Assembly: GCA_015223225.1 (NCBI GenBank)
Contig: JADFCQ010000007.1
Location: 1-64,000, forward strand
Direction of reading: 5' to 3'
DNA: 64,000 nt
DNA from: Acetobacteraceae bacterium H6797
GTDB lineage: Bacteria > Pseudomonadota > Alphaproteobacteria > Acetobacterales > Acetobacteraceae
The translations under genes were made by a program, and so were the position numbers. Below, piece after piece: positions 41,195 to 50,857 of the stretch. How positions within the stretch are numbered: position 1 is the first letter of the stretch; the number at the start of each line of letters is the position of its first letter. The notes below the pieces were generated by a model. That model saw only the letters and a program-made list of their open reading frames with translations, did no database searches and was not told the DNA's origin.

Positions 41195-43918
41195 ATGGCT
41201 CGCCCCCGCATCCCCGCCCCCGTTTCCGAAGAGGCCGATCCGCGCGCGGCCGGCGCCCAAGACCCGCGCGCCGTGGGCGCGACCCCTGCCATGGCCCAAT
41301 GGTTCGCCGCCAAGCGCGCCCATCCCGGCACGCTGCTCTTCTTCCGCATGGGCGATTTCTTCGAGATGTTCTTCGAGGATGCCCGCGCGGCCGGGGAGGC
41401 GATCGACCTCGCCGTCTCCTATCGCGGCGAGCACCAGGGCCAGCCCATCCCCATGGCGGGCGTGCCGGCCCATGCGCTCGAGGTCTATCTCGCGCGGCTG
41501 ATCCGCAAGGGCTATCGCGTCGCCATCTGCGACCAGATGGAGACGCCGGAACAGGCCAAGGCCCGCAAGGCGCCGACCATCCGCCGCGAGATCACCCGCA
41601 TCGTCACCCCCGGCACCGTGACGGAGGATGCGCTGCTCGAAGGCGGGCGGCCGCCCTGGCTCGTCGCCCTCGCCCCGGTGGGCGAGGTGCTGGGCGCGGC
41701 CTGGCTCGATGTGACGACCGGCGCCTTCTTCACCGAAGCCCTGCCCATGGCCGAACTGCATGCCCTGCTGGCGCGGATCGAGCCCGCCGAGGTGCTCGCC
41801 CCCGAGCCGCTGCTGAGCGATGCCGTCCTCACCCCCTGGCGCGACAGGCTGACGGCCGGGGATGCACCGCCCGACGGCGCCCGCCGTCTCTCCGACACCT
41901 TCGGCGTGGCGACGCTCGACGGTTTCGGCAGTTTCTCCGAGCCCGAACTCGCCGCCGCCGCCATGGCAGTGGATTACGTGCGCCATACCCAGGCGGGCAT
42001 CCTCCCCCGCCTGCTGCCGCCCGAGCCCCAGGGCGAGGCTGGCGTGCTGCAGATGGATGCGGCCACGCGGCGGAGCCTGGAAATCCTCCGCTCCGAGCGG
42101 GGCGATACCAAGAACTGCCTCATCGCCGCTGTGGACCGCACCATCACCGGCCCGGGCAGCCGCGCGCTCGCCGCCGCGCTCTCGGCCCCGCTCACCGATG
42201 GGGCGGCCATCGCCGCGCGGCATGAGGCCGTGGCCTTCTTGCTGGCCGAGGCGCCCTTCCGCGAGCGCCTGCGCGGGCTGTTGCGTGGCACGCCGGACAT
42301 GGCCCGCGCCCTGGCCCGCCTTTCGCTCGACCGTTTCGGCCCGCGCGATCTCGGCGCGGTGCGGGACGGGCTCTCCCGCGCCCTGGCCATCGCCGAGGCC
42401 GCGATGGGGGTCGAGGCGCCGCCCCTCCTGGCCGAAGCCTTCGCCCGCCTGCTGCCGCCCGATTCCCCCCGCGAGGAACTGGCCCGCGCCCTGAACGAGG
42501 CCCTGCCCGCGCGGCTGGAAGATGGCGGCATGGTCGCCCCCGGCTATGATGGCGAGCTCGATGCGCTGCGCCGGTTGCGCGACGATGCCCGGGGTGCCAT
42601 CGCCGCGATGCAGATGGAACTCGCCCAGGCCTGGGGCGTCGCCGCGCTGAAGATCAAGCACCATCAGCAACTGGGCTATATCGCCGAACTGCCCATCACG
42701 GCGGGCGAGAAGATGCTCCGCGAATCGCCCGTGCCCTCGGGCCCCTTCGCGCCGGTGCACCGGCAATCCATGTCCAACGCCCATCGCTTCACCTGCCCCG
42801 CCCTGGCGGAGCTGGACCGCAAGCTCTCGGCGGCGGCGGAACAGGCGGGCAAGCGCGAGACGCTGGTGGTGCAGCATCTGCGCCGGTGCTGCCTGGAAGC
42901 AGCGGCCGCTATCGCCGAGGCCGCCGAGGCCCTGGCCCTGCTCGACCTGCATGCCGCTTCGGCAGAACTGGCCTCGGGCGGCGGCTGGTGCAGGCCCGAG
43001 ATGGTCGAACGGCCGGATTTCCGCATCCGCGCCGGGCGGCATCCGGTGGTCGAGGCCGCACTCACCCGCGCGCGGGGCCCGGCCTTCGTGCCCAATGACG
43101 CCGATCTCTCGCCCGGCGGCCGGCTCTGCCTTCTCACCGGCCCGAACATGGCCGGCAAATCCACCTTCCTGCGCCAGAACGCCCTGATCGTGATCCTGGC
43201 CCAGGCCGGACTCTTCGTGCCGGCGGAAAGCGCGCGGCTGGGGCTGGTGGACCGGCTCTTCTCCCGCGTGGGCGCGGCGGACGATATCGCGGGCGGCCGC
43301 TCGACCTTCATGGTCGAGATGGCTGAAACGGCGGCGATCCTGAACCAGGCCACGGCCCGCAGCCTCGTCGTGCTGGACGAGGTGGGGCGCGGCACGGCCA
43401 CCTGGGACGGCCTGGCCATCGCCTGGTCCGTGCTCGAGGCGCTGCATGACCGCATCCGCTGCCGTGGCATTTTCGCCACCCACTTCCGTGAATTGACCGC
43501 CCTGGCCGGCAAGCTGCCGGAACTCGCCTGCGCGACCATGCTGGTGCGCGAGCATCGGGGCGAGGTGATCTTCCAGCATCTGGTCGGCCCCGGCGTCGCC
43601 GATCGCTCCTGGGGCCTGCATGTCGCCAAGCTCGCCGGCGTGCCGCGCGCGGTGGTGGCGCGGGGCGAGGCGGTGCTCAAGGCTTTGGAAGCACGGGCGA
43701 AAGGGCTCGATCCCCTCTCGGAGGAACTCCCGCTTTTCGCCGCCCCGCGCGCTTCCGATACGGGCCCCGAAGCGGCCGAGCCCGCGCCCTTGGCCGAGCC
43801 CGATGCCGCGCTCGAGGCGCTGGACGCGACCGATCCGGACGCGCTGACCCCCCGCCAGGCGCTGGAAGTGCTCTACCGGCTGAAATCCCTGCGCAATGCT
43901 GCCCCGCCGCATGGCTGA
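41195..43918 (+). CDS. mutS: DNA mismatch repair protein MutS
   Basis: 907-aa mismatch sensor. The mismatch-wedging Phe-x-Glu is Phe55-Phe-Glu57 in RMGDFFEMFF. The ATPase domain has Walker A (TGPNMAGKST), the D-loop region SRVGAADDIAGGRSTFMVEM, Walker B (LVVLDEVGRGT) and IFATHFRELT. The C-terminal DNA- and beta-clamp-binding tail is Pro/Ala-rich. Upstream it is divergent from the ars operon; glnD follows 47 bp later, an order common in alphaproteobacteria. Confidence 0.96.
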   Translation: MARPRIPAPVSEEADPRAAGAQDPRAVGATPAMAQWFAAKRAHPGTLLFFRMGDFFEMFFEDARAAGEAIDLAVSYRGEHQGQPIPMAGVPAHALEVYLARLIRKGYRVAICDQMETPEQAKARKAPTIRREITRIVTPGTVTEDALLEGGRPPWLVALAPVGEVLGAAWLDVTTGAFFTEALPMAELHALLARIEPAEVLAPEPLLSDAVLTPWRDRLTAGDAPPDGARRLSDTFGVATLDGFGSFSEPELAAAAMAVDYVRHTQAGILPRLLPPEPQGEAGVLQMDAATRRSLEILRSERGDTKNCLIAAVDRTITGPGSRALAAALSAPLTDGAAIAARHEAVAFLLAEAPFRERLRGLLRGTPDMARALARLSLDRFGPRDLGAVRDGLSRALAIAEAAMGVEAPPLLAEAFARLLPPDSPREELARALNEALPARLEDGGMVAPGYDGELDALRRLRDDARGAIAAMQMELAQAWGVAALKIKHHQQLGYIAELPITAGEKMLRESPVPSGPFAPVHRQSMSNAHRFTCPALAELDRKLSAAAEQAGKRETLVVQHLRRCCLEAAAAIAEAAEALALLDLHAASAELASGGGWCRPEMVERPDFRIRAGRHPVVEAALTRARGPAFVPNDADLSPGGRLCLLTGPNMAGKSTFLRQNALIVILAQAGLFVPAESARLGLVDRLFSRVGAADDIAGGRSTFMVEMAETAAILNQATARSLVVLDEVGRGTATWDGLAIAWSVLEALHDRIRCRGIFATHFRELTALAGKLPELACATMLVREHRGEVIFQHLVGPGVADRSWGLHVAKLAGVPRAVVARGEAVLKALEARAKGLDPLSEELPLFAAPRASDTGPEAAEPAPLAEPDAALEALDATDPDALTPRQALEVLYRLKSLRNAAPPHG

Positions 43919-43965
43919 ACTCCCACGGCTGACAAAGGCGCGACTCTGGGATTACAGTTGAGGGA

Positions 43966-46755
43966 ATGACCGATTTGGGTGCCCAGTCTTCCTCCACCGC
44001 CAGCAAGTCGCAGGCGGTGGTGGCTCGCGAATTGCCTGCTCTCGTGCTGGAACTGATCCCGCATGGTGGCGGGCCTCTGCCGCGCGAACAGGCTCTGCCG
44101 CTGCTTCGCCGCGCCATGGGGCGGTTGCAGAACCGCGTCCAGGCCGCCTTCGAGGCGCATGAGGTGAACGGCCTCGCCGCCGCGCGCTGGCTGGCGAGCG
44201 AGATGGACGGGCTGATCGGCGCCATCCACGCCTATGCCGCCGCCATGGCCGGCCCCACGGGCAGCGCCGAGCCCGCCTGCGCCCTGGTGGCGACGGGCGG
44301 CTACGGCAGGGGCGTGCTGGCCCCTTTCTCCGATATCGACCTGCTCTTCCTTTCCGACAAGGCGATGGGCCCCAAGAGCCGCCAGCAGGTGGAGTTCATG
44401 CTCTACCTGCTCTGGGATCTCGGCCTGAAGGTCGGCCATGCCACGCGCAGCATCCATGAATGCGTGGAGGATGCGAAAACCGACGCGACCATCCAGACCG
44501 CGCTGATCGATGCCCGGCCGGTCGCGGGCGATACGGCCGTCTTCCACCGTTTCGAGGCGGCCTTCGCCAAGGCGCGGAAGGAATGGGGCTTCCAGCAATT
44601 CCTCGATGCCAAGCGCATCGAGCGCAAGGCGCGCCACAAGCGCTATGGCGAGAGCCCCTATCTCGTCGAGCCGCATATCAAGGAAGGCCGCGGCGGCCTT
44701 CGCGATCTGCAGACCCAGTATTGGCTCGCCCGCTTCGCCCTCGGCGTGCAGAAAATGCCCGAGCTGGTGGGGCCCGACAGCCCCGGCGGCGGGCTGCTCA
44801 CCGCGCAGGAGGCCCGCGCCATCAAGCGCGCCTGGGACTTCCTCTGGACGGTGCGCTTCCATCTCCACTACGTCACCGGCCGCGCCGAGGAGCGCCTGAC
44901 CTTCGACCTGCAACCCGTCGTGGGCGCCCGCATGGGCTATACCCGCCACGGCAAGCAGGACGGGGTGGAGCGCTTCATGAAGCACCTCTTCCTCACCGCA
45001 CGGGACGTGGTGCGGCTCTCGCGGCTGGTGGAGCCCGCCATCGAGCGCGCGGCGCTCGGCCTGCCGGCCGTGCAGCGCTCGGAGGATATCGGCCTCTCCG
45101 CCGCCGGCCTCGCCCTGGCCGATGGCAAGCTGCTCTTTTCCCCCGATCGCGACATCGCCGCCGACCCGGCCATCATGCTCCGGCTGATGATCGCGGCGCG
45201 CGACCGGGGCCTGCGCATCCATCCGCTCGCCCATCGCGCGCTGATCCGCAATGCGCGCTACGCCGTCAGCCTGCGCGGCACGGAACTGGCGAACAACCTC
45301 TTCCTCGACCTGCTGACCGGGCGGGACGCGGCGCGCTGGCTGCGCACGCTGAACGAGGTGGGCTTCCTCTCCCGCTTCATCCCGGATTGGGCGCGGATCG
45401 TCGGGCTGATGCAGTTCGACACCTACCACGTCTTCACCGTGGAGGAGCACACGATCGAGGCGGTGCGCATCCTCAATCAGCTCGAGGAAGGCGAACTCGC
45501 GCAGGTCACGCCCGTCGCCTCCGAGCTGATGGGGCAGATCCAGTCCCGCCGGGCGCTTTATGTGGCGATGCTGCTGCATGACATCGCCAAGGGCCGGGGC
45601 GGCGACCATTCGGAACTCGGCGCCGGCATCGCGCAGGAACTCTGCCCGCGCCTCGGCCTGAGCCCGGAAGAGACCGAGACGGTCTCCTGGCTCGTGCTCC
45701 AGCATCTGCTGATCTCGGCCACCGCTTTCCGCCGCGATATCGACGACCCCAAGACCATTCTCGACATCGCCGACGTGGTGCAATCGCCCGAGCGGCTGCG
45801 CCTGCTGCTGGTGCTCACCGTCGCCGATATGCGCGCCGTGGGCCCCAAGGTCTGGAACGGCTGGAAGGCGACGCTGCTGCGCGAGCTTTACTGGCGCGTG
45901 GCGGAAGTGCTCGCGGGCGGCCTCTCCGTGCCCGAGCGCGACGTGCGCGTGGCCCGTGCCCGCCAGGCGGCGGCGGCCATGCTTACCGACCGGCCCCAGG
46001 CCGAGATCGATAACTTCCTGGCCCTGGGCTATCCCGGCTACTGGCTCTCCTTCGACCCCGAGACCCATGCCCGCCACGCGGCCATGATCCATGAGGCCGA
46101 GGCGAGCGGCGCGCCGCTCACGGTGCGGACCCGCGTGCTGGAAGCCCGCTCGGTGACGGAAGTGACCGTCTATTGCGCCGACCATCCCGGCCTTTTCAGC
46201 CAAGTGGCGGGCGCGCTCTCGGTCGCCGGCGCCTCCATCGTCGATGCGCGCATCCATACGATGACCAACGGCAATGCGCTCGACACTTTCTGGGTGCAGG
46301 ACACGGCGGGCGGCGTCTTCGACGCGCCGCATCGCCTCGCCCGGCTCTCGGTGCTGATCGAGCAGGCGCTGTCGGGCCGGGTGAACCTCACCGAGGAGAT
46401 CGGCAAGCTGCGCCGCGAGCCGATGCGCCTGCGCGCCGTCACGGTGCCGCCCCGCGTGGTGATCGATAACCATGCGAGCAACGCGCATACCGTCATCGAG
46501 GTGAACGGGCGCGACCGCCCCGGCCTGCTGCATGACGTCGGCGCTGCGATCAGCGAGCAGGGGCTGCAGATCGCCAGCGCGCATATCACCACCTATGGCG
46601 TGCGGGCGGTGGACGTCTTCTATGTGAAGGACGTCTTCGGCCTGAAGGTCGAGAATGACCGCAAGCTGGCGGGGCTGCGCGCCGCCGTGCTGGCGGCCAT
46701 CGCGCCCGATGATGCCGCCGCCCAGGCCGAAGGGATGCTCGCCGGCCCCGTCTGA
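43966..46755 (+). CDS. glnD: bifunctional PII uridylyltransferase/uridylyl-removing enzyme GlnD
   Basis: Nitrogen sensor that modifies the PII proteins. 929 aa. Domains: nucleotidyltransferase (VATGGYGRGVLAPFSDIDLL), a central helical region, the HD hydrolase domain (MLLHDIAKGRGGDHSELG) and two C-terminal ACT domains (VTVYCADHPGLFSQVAGALS and IEVNGRDRPGLLHDVGAAIS) that bind glutamine. All key residues appear intact. Confidence 0.96.
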   Translation: MTDLGAQSSSTASKSQAVVARELPALVLELIPHGGGPLPREQALPLLRRAMGRLQNRVQAAFEAHEVNGLAAARWLASEMDGLIGAIHAYAAAMAGPTGSAEPACALVATGGYGRGVLAPFSDIDLLFLSDKAMGPKSRQQVEFMLYLLWDLGLKVGHATRSIHECVEDAKTDATIQTALIDARPVAGDTAVFHRFEAAFAKARKEWGFQQFLDAKRIERKARHKRYGESPYLVEPHIKEGRGGLRDLQTQYWLARFALGVQKMPELVGPDSPGGGLLTAQEARAIKRAWDFLWTVRFHLHYVTGRAEERLTFDLQPVVGARMGYTRHGKQDGVERFMKHLFLTARDVVRLSRLVEPAIERAALGLPAVQRSEDIGLSAAGLALADGKLLFSPDRDIAADPAIMLRLMIAARDRGLRIHPLAHRALIRNARYAVSLRGTELANNLFLDLLTGRDAARWLRTLNEVGFLSRFIPDWARIVGLMQFDTYHVFTVEEHTIEAVRILNQLEEGELAQVTPVASELMGQIQSRRALYVAMLLHDIAKGRGGDHSELGAGIAQELCPRLGLSPEETETVSWLVLQHLLISATAFRRDIDDPKTILDIADVVQSPERLRLLLVLTVADMRAVGPKVWNGWKATLLRELYWRVAEVLAGGLSVPERDVRVARARQAAAAMLTDRPQAEIDNFLALGYPGYWLSFDPETHARHAAMIHEAEASGAPLTVRTRVLEARSVTEVTVYCADHPGLFSQVAGALSVAGASIVDARIHTMTNGNALDTFWVQDTAGGVFDAPHRLARLSVLIEQALSGRVNLTEEIGKLRREPMRLRAVTVPPRVVIDNHASNAHTVIEVNGRDRPGLLHDVGAAISEQGLQIASAHITTYGVRAVDVFYVKDVFGLKVENDRKLAGLRAAVLAAIAPDDAAAQAEGMLAGPV

Positions 46756-46863
46756 GACCCGCGCCTGCCCCTCGGCATGGGTTGACCCTGCCGGGGCGGC
46801 ATGGTGAGGATGGCGGGCAATTTCAGCGCTTTGCCCCTGCTTGCGGGCCACGATGGGATAGGG

Positions 46864-47511
46864 ATGGGGCCTGGACGATACGGGGATCGCCGCCGTTTGC
46901 GGATCGGGCTGCTTGGCGGCTCCTTCAACCCCGCCCATGAAGGGCACCGGCATGTGGCTGAAATGGCCCGCCGCAGCCTGGGCCTGCATGAAGTCTGGCT
47001 GATGGTCTCGCCCGGCAATCCGCTCAAGCCCCGGGCGGGCATGGCGCCCTTTCGCGAGCGCCTGGCCAGTGCGGCCGCCATCGCCGAGGGCGACCACCAC
47101 CTCGTCGCCACCGATATCGAGCAGCGCCTCGCGCTGCGCTATACGGCCGATACGCTGGCCCGGCTCAAGGTGCTGTTTCCGCGCGCGCGTTTCGTCTGGA
47201 TCATCGGGGCGGATAACCTCTGGCAGATCTCCCGCTGGCGGCGCTGGCGGGAGCTGGTGAAGGGCACCGCCATGGCCGTGCTGCCCCGCCCGGGCTGGAC
47301 GCGCAAGGCGCTCGCCGGGCCCGCCGCGCAGCGCCTGCGGCCGCATCGCCGCCGTGCGCCCGCGCTGCTCGCGGGGGCCGTGCCGGACCATGCGCCCTGG
47401 TGCCTCATTCCCGCGCCGGAACACGCGGCTTCGGCCAGCGCCATTCGTGCTGGTCAAGGGGGTGCCCAGGGAGCTGGCAAGGGCGGGTGGCAGGGGTTCC
47501 GGCGGGGATAG
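46864..47511 (+). CDS. nadD: nicotinate-nucleotide adenylyltransferase NadD
   Basis: Adds AMP to nicotinate mononucleotide in NAD synthesis. The nucleotide-binding motif is IGLLGGSFNPAHEGHRHVAE (GxFxPxHxGH), WIIGADNLWQISRW is the second signature, and the ISSTxIR-type motif appears as ASASAIRAGQG near the end. I prefer the ATG at 46864 (about 215 aa, GGGATAGGG upstream); an in-frame ATG at 46801 adds 21 unconserved residues. Followed by rsfS and rlmH, the usual gene order. Confidence 0.88.
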   Translation: MGPGRYGDRRRLRIGLLGGSFNPAHEGHRHVAEMARRSLGLHEVWLMVSPGNPLKPRAGMAPFRERLASAAAIAEGDHHLVATDIEQRLALRYTADTLARLKVLFPRARFVWIIGADNLWQISRWRRWRELVKGTAMAVLPRPGWTRKALAGPAAQRLRPHRRRAPALLAGAVPDHAPWCLIPAPEHAASASAIRAGQGGAQGAGKGGWQGFRRG

Positions 47512-47713
47512 CAGGCGGGGATGGCGCGCCCGCTTGCGCGATCGCAGCCCTGCATTGCGCGGCCGCACCGCATTTTGGGCTGCACAGAAGGGCGGGAAAG
47601 GCTTTAGAGGGCTGCGGCCTGATGCTAAATCGCGTTCAGTCCCGGAAAAACGTTGTCGCGCATCCGCCAGGCCCCAGGGGCCTCGCCGGCGGCACACCCC
47701 ATAGGAGGCCGTC

Positions 47714-48838
47714 ATAGCCCGCACGCCCAAAAACCCCGGCCCGTCGGACCGGGAGCCCAAGCCCCGCCGTCCCGAAGCCGGCAAGCCCGCCGCTGGCGGC
47801 CGCGCGAAGCCTGCCGCCGCCCCCAAGGCGGCCAAGGCGCCCGCCAAGGCCCCGGTCCGGGCCGGTGGCGCGACCGGCAAGACGACCAAACCGGCCGCCG
47901 CCGCCGCCCCGCGCGTGCCCGGCCGCCAGCCGCCCGCCGCCGCCCGCAAGCCGGCCGGTGCGCGCAAGGCCGCCGAGACCAAGGCCGTGAAGGCCCCCGC
48001 CACGAAGGCTGCTGCCGCCAAGGCGAGCCCCGCGAAGGCGGCCAAGCCCACCGCCGCGAAGGCCGCGCCTGCCAAGGCGACGAAGCCGGCTGCCGCCAAG
48101 GCCGCGCCCGCGAAGGCGGCCAAGCCGACGGGGACCAAGGCTGCTGCCGCGGCGAGGAAGAAGGCTCTCGCCCTGAAGGCCGCGCCGAAGAAGCCCGCTG
48201 GCTCCAAGGCCGCGCCGGTGAAGAAGGCGCCGTCCAAGAAGGCGCCGGCTGACGTCGCGCCCGCGATCAAGCTTCCGGCCAAGCCCGCTGCCCGCAAGGC
48301 GAAGACGGCCGCCGGCCCCGAGTCCAGCCCCGCGCCGCGCCCCCGCAGCAAGGTGGCCAAGCCCGCGATCGACGTGCTGACCGCCGCGGCCGTGAAGAGC
48401 CTGGAGGATGACAAGGCCGAGGACGTGGTGGTGATCGACGTCTCCACCCGCTCCTCCTTCGCTGACCGCATGGTGGTGGCGACCGGCCTTGCCGATCGTC
48501 AGATCCAGGCGATGGCGGCCCATCTCGACAAGGCCCTGGGCGAGGCGGGGCTGAAGCGCCTGCGCGTCGAGGCCTCGCCGGATTGGGTGCTGGTCGATGC
48601 CGGCGACCTCATCATCCATCTCTTCAAGCCCGAGGCGCGCGCCAATTATCGCCTCGAGCGGATGTGGGGCCCCGAGAGCCCGGTCGAGGACGATACGCCC
48701 GCGGTTCTGCCCGGCGTGATCAAGGTGACGCCCACGGGCGAGACCGACATCCTCGCCGAGATCGAGGCCGTGGCCGATGTGAAGCATCGCGCGGCCCGCG
48801 TGAAGCGCCTCAAGCCGCGCGTCATCGAAGAAGACTGA
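47714..48838 (+). CDS. rsfS: ribosomal silencing factor RsfS with a long Ala/Lys/Pro-rich N-terminal tail
   Basis: The last 158 residues hold the RsfS domain (from about residue 217: IDVLTAAAVKSLEDDKAEDV, FADRMVVATGLADRQIQAM, DWVLVDAGDLIIHLF), which binds uL14 and blocks subunit joining in stationary phase. Before it lie about 215 residues made almost only of Ala, Lys and Pro with AAKPTAAKAAPAK-like repeats, as in histone H1-like proteins. The only start with a ribosome binding site is an ATA at 47714: AGGAGG lies five bases before it and an in-frame TAG precedes it. The first standard start codon is GTG at 47915, without a ribosome binding site. The true start is thus uncertain. Confidence 0.85.
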   Translation: MARTPKNPGPSDREPKPRRPEAGKPAAGGRAKPAAAPKAAKAPAKAPVRAGGATGKTTKPAAAAAPRVPGRQPPAAARKPAGARKAAETKAVKAPATKAAAAKASPAKAAKPTAAKAAPAKATKPAAAKAAPAKAAKPTGTKAAAAARKKALALKAAPKKPAGSKAAPVKKAPSKKAPADVAPAIKLPAKPAARKAKTAAGPESSPAPRPRSKVAKPAIDVLTAAAVKSLEDDKAEDVVVIDVSTRSSFADRMVVATGLADRQIQAMAAHLDKALGEAGLKRLRVEASPDWVLVDAGDLIIHLFKPEARANYRLERMWGPESPVEDDTPAVLPGVIKVTPTGETDILAEIEAVADVKHRAARVKRLKPRVIEED

Positions 48839-48886
48839 GACCGGGAAGGGCGCCGGGCTTTCCGGCGCCTGCCCTCTCACCCGATC

Positions 48887-49360
48887 ATGAGTACAAAAGA
48901 CACGAGGCTGCTCGTGGCTGTGGGCAAGCTGAAGCCCGGCCCCGAACTGGCGCTGTTCGAGGCCTATAACGCCCGCCTGCGCCCCGCCCTCACCGTGACC
49001 GAAATTCCCGAAGCCAAGGGCAGCCCGGCCGAGATCCGCCGCCGCGAAGGCGCAGGCCTGCTCGCCGCCCTGCCGCCGCGCGCGCTGGTCATCGCCATGG
49101 ATCTGGGCGGCCATTCGCCCGATAGCGAAGGCCTCGCCGCGCTGATGACGCGCTGGGAAGAGACGGCCAAGCCGCTCGCCTTCGTCATCGGCGGCACCGA
49201 GGGGCTGGACGAGGCCGTGCAGGCCCGCGCTGACCAGCGCCTGTCATTGGGGAAGATGACCTGGCCGCATTTCCTGGTGCGCGGGATGCTGGCGGAGCAG
49301 CTTTTCCGGGCGCAGGCGATCAGGACGAACCATCCGTATCACCGGAGCTGGCGGCCTTAA
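48887..49360 (+). CDS. rlmH: 23S rRNA (pseudouridine1915-N3)-methyltransferase RlmH
   Basis: 157-aa SPOUT-class methyltransferase. The knot region shows LVIAMDLGGHSPDSEGLA, AFVIGGTEGLDE and the C-terminal LVRGMLAEQLFRAQAIRTNHPYH-type ending (split here: MLAEQLFRAQ, NHPYHRSW). It follows rsfS by 48 bp and belongs to the nadD-rsfS-rlmH set. A copy of the multi-hairpin repeat follows it. Confidence 0.95.
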   Translation: MSTKDTRLLVAVGKLKPGPELALFEAYNARLRPALTVTEIPEAKGSPAEIRRREGAGLLAALPPRALVIAMDLGGHSPDSEGLAALMTRWEETAKPLAFVIGGTEGLDEAVQARADQRLSLGKMTWPHFLVRGMLAEQLFRAQAIRTNHPYHRSWRP

Positions 49361-49365
49361 GGCTG

Positions 49366-49494
49366 CCTCGGGGGCGCCGCCCCCGAACCCCCGCCAGGGG
49401 GTGCGACCCCCTGGACCGCGATCAGTAATGGGTTTCCAAAGGCCTCAGGCCTTTGGTGGATGGGCCTGGGAAGGCAAAGCCTTCCCAGTTCTCA
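49366..49494. repeat. multi-hairpin intergenic repeat, copy B
   Basis: Modules in order: hairpin CGGGGGC/GCCCCCG, link ACCCCCGCC, hairpin AGGGGGT GCG ACCCCCT, link GGACCGCGATCAGTAATGGG, hairpin AAAGGCCTCAGGCCTTT, link GGTGGATGGG, hairpin GGGAAGGC AAA GCCTTCCC. It fills the gap between convergent rlmH and the thioesterase gene, and touches the thioesterase stop codon. Closely matches copy C. Confidence 0.85.
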
Positions 49495-49941
49495 GGCAGG
49501 CTGCCCCTCGACGCTTTCGCTCCCCGCCCGCCAGCGATGCGTGGAGGCCCCGAAGGCCACCATCTCCCCGCTCTCGTCGAAAATCTCCGTCCGGCAGAAG
49601 AAGATGTTCCGGCCGCGCTTGGCCATCTGCGCCACGGCCGTCACGCGCCCGCCCTTGATCTGGCCGGTGAAGCGGCAGTCCAGGTCGATGGTCACGGCCT
49701 TGCGCACATTGCCCGGCACGCTGCACCAGAGGCCGGAAAAGGCGGCCGTCTGGTCGATCATGGAGAGAATGACGCCGCCATGGACGATGCCGCTGCGGTT
49801 GCTGTGCTGCCGCCCGGTATCGAGCACGACGCGGGCATAGCCGTCGCGCCATTCCACCAGCTTCATCCCCATCAGCTCGTGAAAGGGCGCGGGGTCCCGG
49901 TCGAGGTTCTCGGCGGCGGGGTTTTGGGACGTTTCGTTCAT
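49492..49941 (-). CDS. PaaI-family hotdog-fold thioesterase
   Basis: 149-aa acyl-CoA thioesterase of the hotdog fold. The signature GIVHGGVILSMIDQTAAFS contains the HGG motif and the catalytic acidic residue; DLDCRFTGQIKGGRVTAVAQ is the second conserved strand pair. I start at the ATG at 49941 because the upstream frame is Arg-rich antisense-like sequence. Possibly phenylacetyl-CoA or medium-chain acyl-CoA as substrate; no paa genes are near. Confidence 0.85.
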   Translation of the reverse strand: MNETSQNPAAENLDRDPAPFHELMGMKLVEWRDGYARVVLDTGRQHSNRSGIVHGGVILSMIDQTAAFSGLWCSVPGNVRKAVTIDLDCRFTGQIKGGRVTAVAQMAKRGRNIFFCRTEIFDESGEMVAFGASTHRWRAGSESVEGQPA

Positions 49942-49990
49942 GGCTTCTGCGTGCCGCCAGGGCGTGCCGCCGTCAAGCCGGGCCTTCACG

Positions 49991-50857
49991 TCAGGCGATC
50001 TGCAACTCCTGCAGCGCGCCCTCCAGCTCCTGGAAGCTCGGCATGGAATGGGACGGCGCCGTCTTGCGCCCGGCCTCGACCGCCACCTGCGGCGCATTGC
50101 CGTGCAGATGGGCGACGAGCACGGCCTTGATCACGTCGTAATAGCGGCTTTCCTCATCGACCACGCCCTGCAGCCGCGCGGCCATGGGCCCCATCATGCC
50201 ATAGGCGAGCAGGATGCCGAGGAAGGTGCCGACCAGCGCGCCGCCGATCATGCCGCCCAGGATGGCGGGCGGCTGGTCGATCGCGGCCATAGTCTTGATG
50301 ACGCCCAGCACGGCGGCGACGATGCCCAGCGCGGGCAGCGCATCGGCGATGGCCTGGATGGAATGGGCCGCATGCGCCTCCTCCGCTTTGAGCTTCTTCA
50401 GCTCACTGGCCATGATGTCCTCGATCTGGTGCGGATCGTCGGCATTCATGCCCACCATGCGGAGATAGTCGCAGATCATCTTCACGGCCTGGCTATCGGC
50501 CATGATCTTCGGGAATTTCTGGAAGGCCGGGCTCTCCTCCGGCCGCTCGATATGCAGCTCCAGCGACATCGCGCCCTTGGTCTGCGCGAGGCGGACGAAA
50601 TAATAGAGCAGCGAGAGCAGCTCCTGATAATCCTCCTTGTGGAAGCGGCAGCCCTTCAGGATCTTCTTGAAGCCGCCGAGCACGTGCTTGATGTCATGCA
50701 TGCTGTTCGACATGACGAAGCTGCCGACGGCCGCGCCGCCGATCATCATCATCTCATAGGGCAGCGAGTGCAGGATGATGTCGAACTTGCCGCCGGCGAT
50801 GATATAGCCGCCGAAGACCATCGCGAGCAGAAAGACGAGGCCACCGATTGTCGTCAT
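49991..50857 (-). CDS. motA: flagellar motor stator protein MotA
   Basis: 288-aa inner-membrane stator subunit with four helices. The family signatures GGLVFLLAMVFGGYIIAGG at the N-terminus and PALGIVAAVLGVIKTM and GALVGTFLGILLAYGMMGPM around helices 3-4 are present, with the charged cytoplasmic loop between. Its start overlaps the motB stop by ATGA, so motB comes first; the usual order in most bacteria is motA then motB. Confidence 0.94.
   Translation of the reverse strand: MTTIGGLVFLLAMVFGGYIIAGGKFDIILHSLPYEMMMIGGAAVGSFVMSNSMHDIKHVLGGFKKILKGCRFHKEDYQELLSLLYYFVRLAQTKGAMSLELHIERPEESPAFQKFPKIMADSQAVKMICDYLRMVGMNADDPHQIEDIMASELKKLKAEEAHAAHSIQAIADALPALGIVAAVLGVIKTMAAIDQPPAILGGMIGGALVGTFLGILLAYGMMGPMAARLQGVVDEESRYYDVIKAVLVAHLHGNAPQVAVEAGRKTAPSHSMPSFQELEGALQELQIA

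Noticed and set aside
41120..43912. A 930-codon minus-strand frame antisense to mutS
   Set aside because: Shadow of mutS with low-complexity His/Gly/Arg sequence and no family resemblance.
43873..48471. A 1532-codon open frame on the minus strand across glnD, nadD and part of rsfS
   Set aside because: It is antisense to well-supported genes; its composition (Gly/Arg/His/Ala runs) is what GC-rich third positions produce, and no domain is recognisable.
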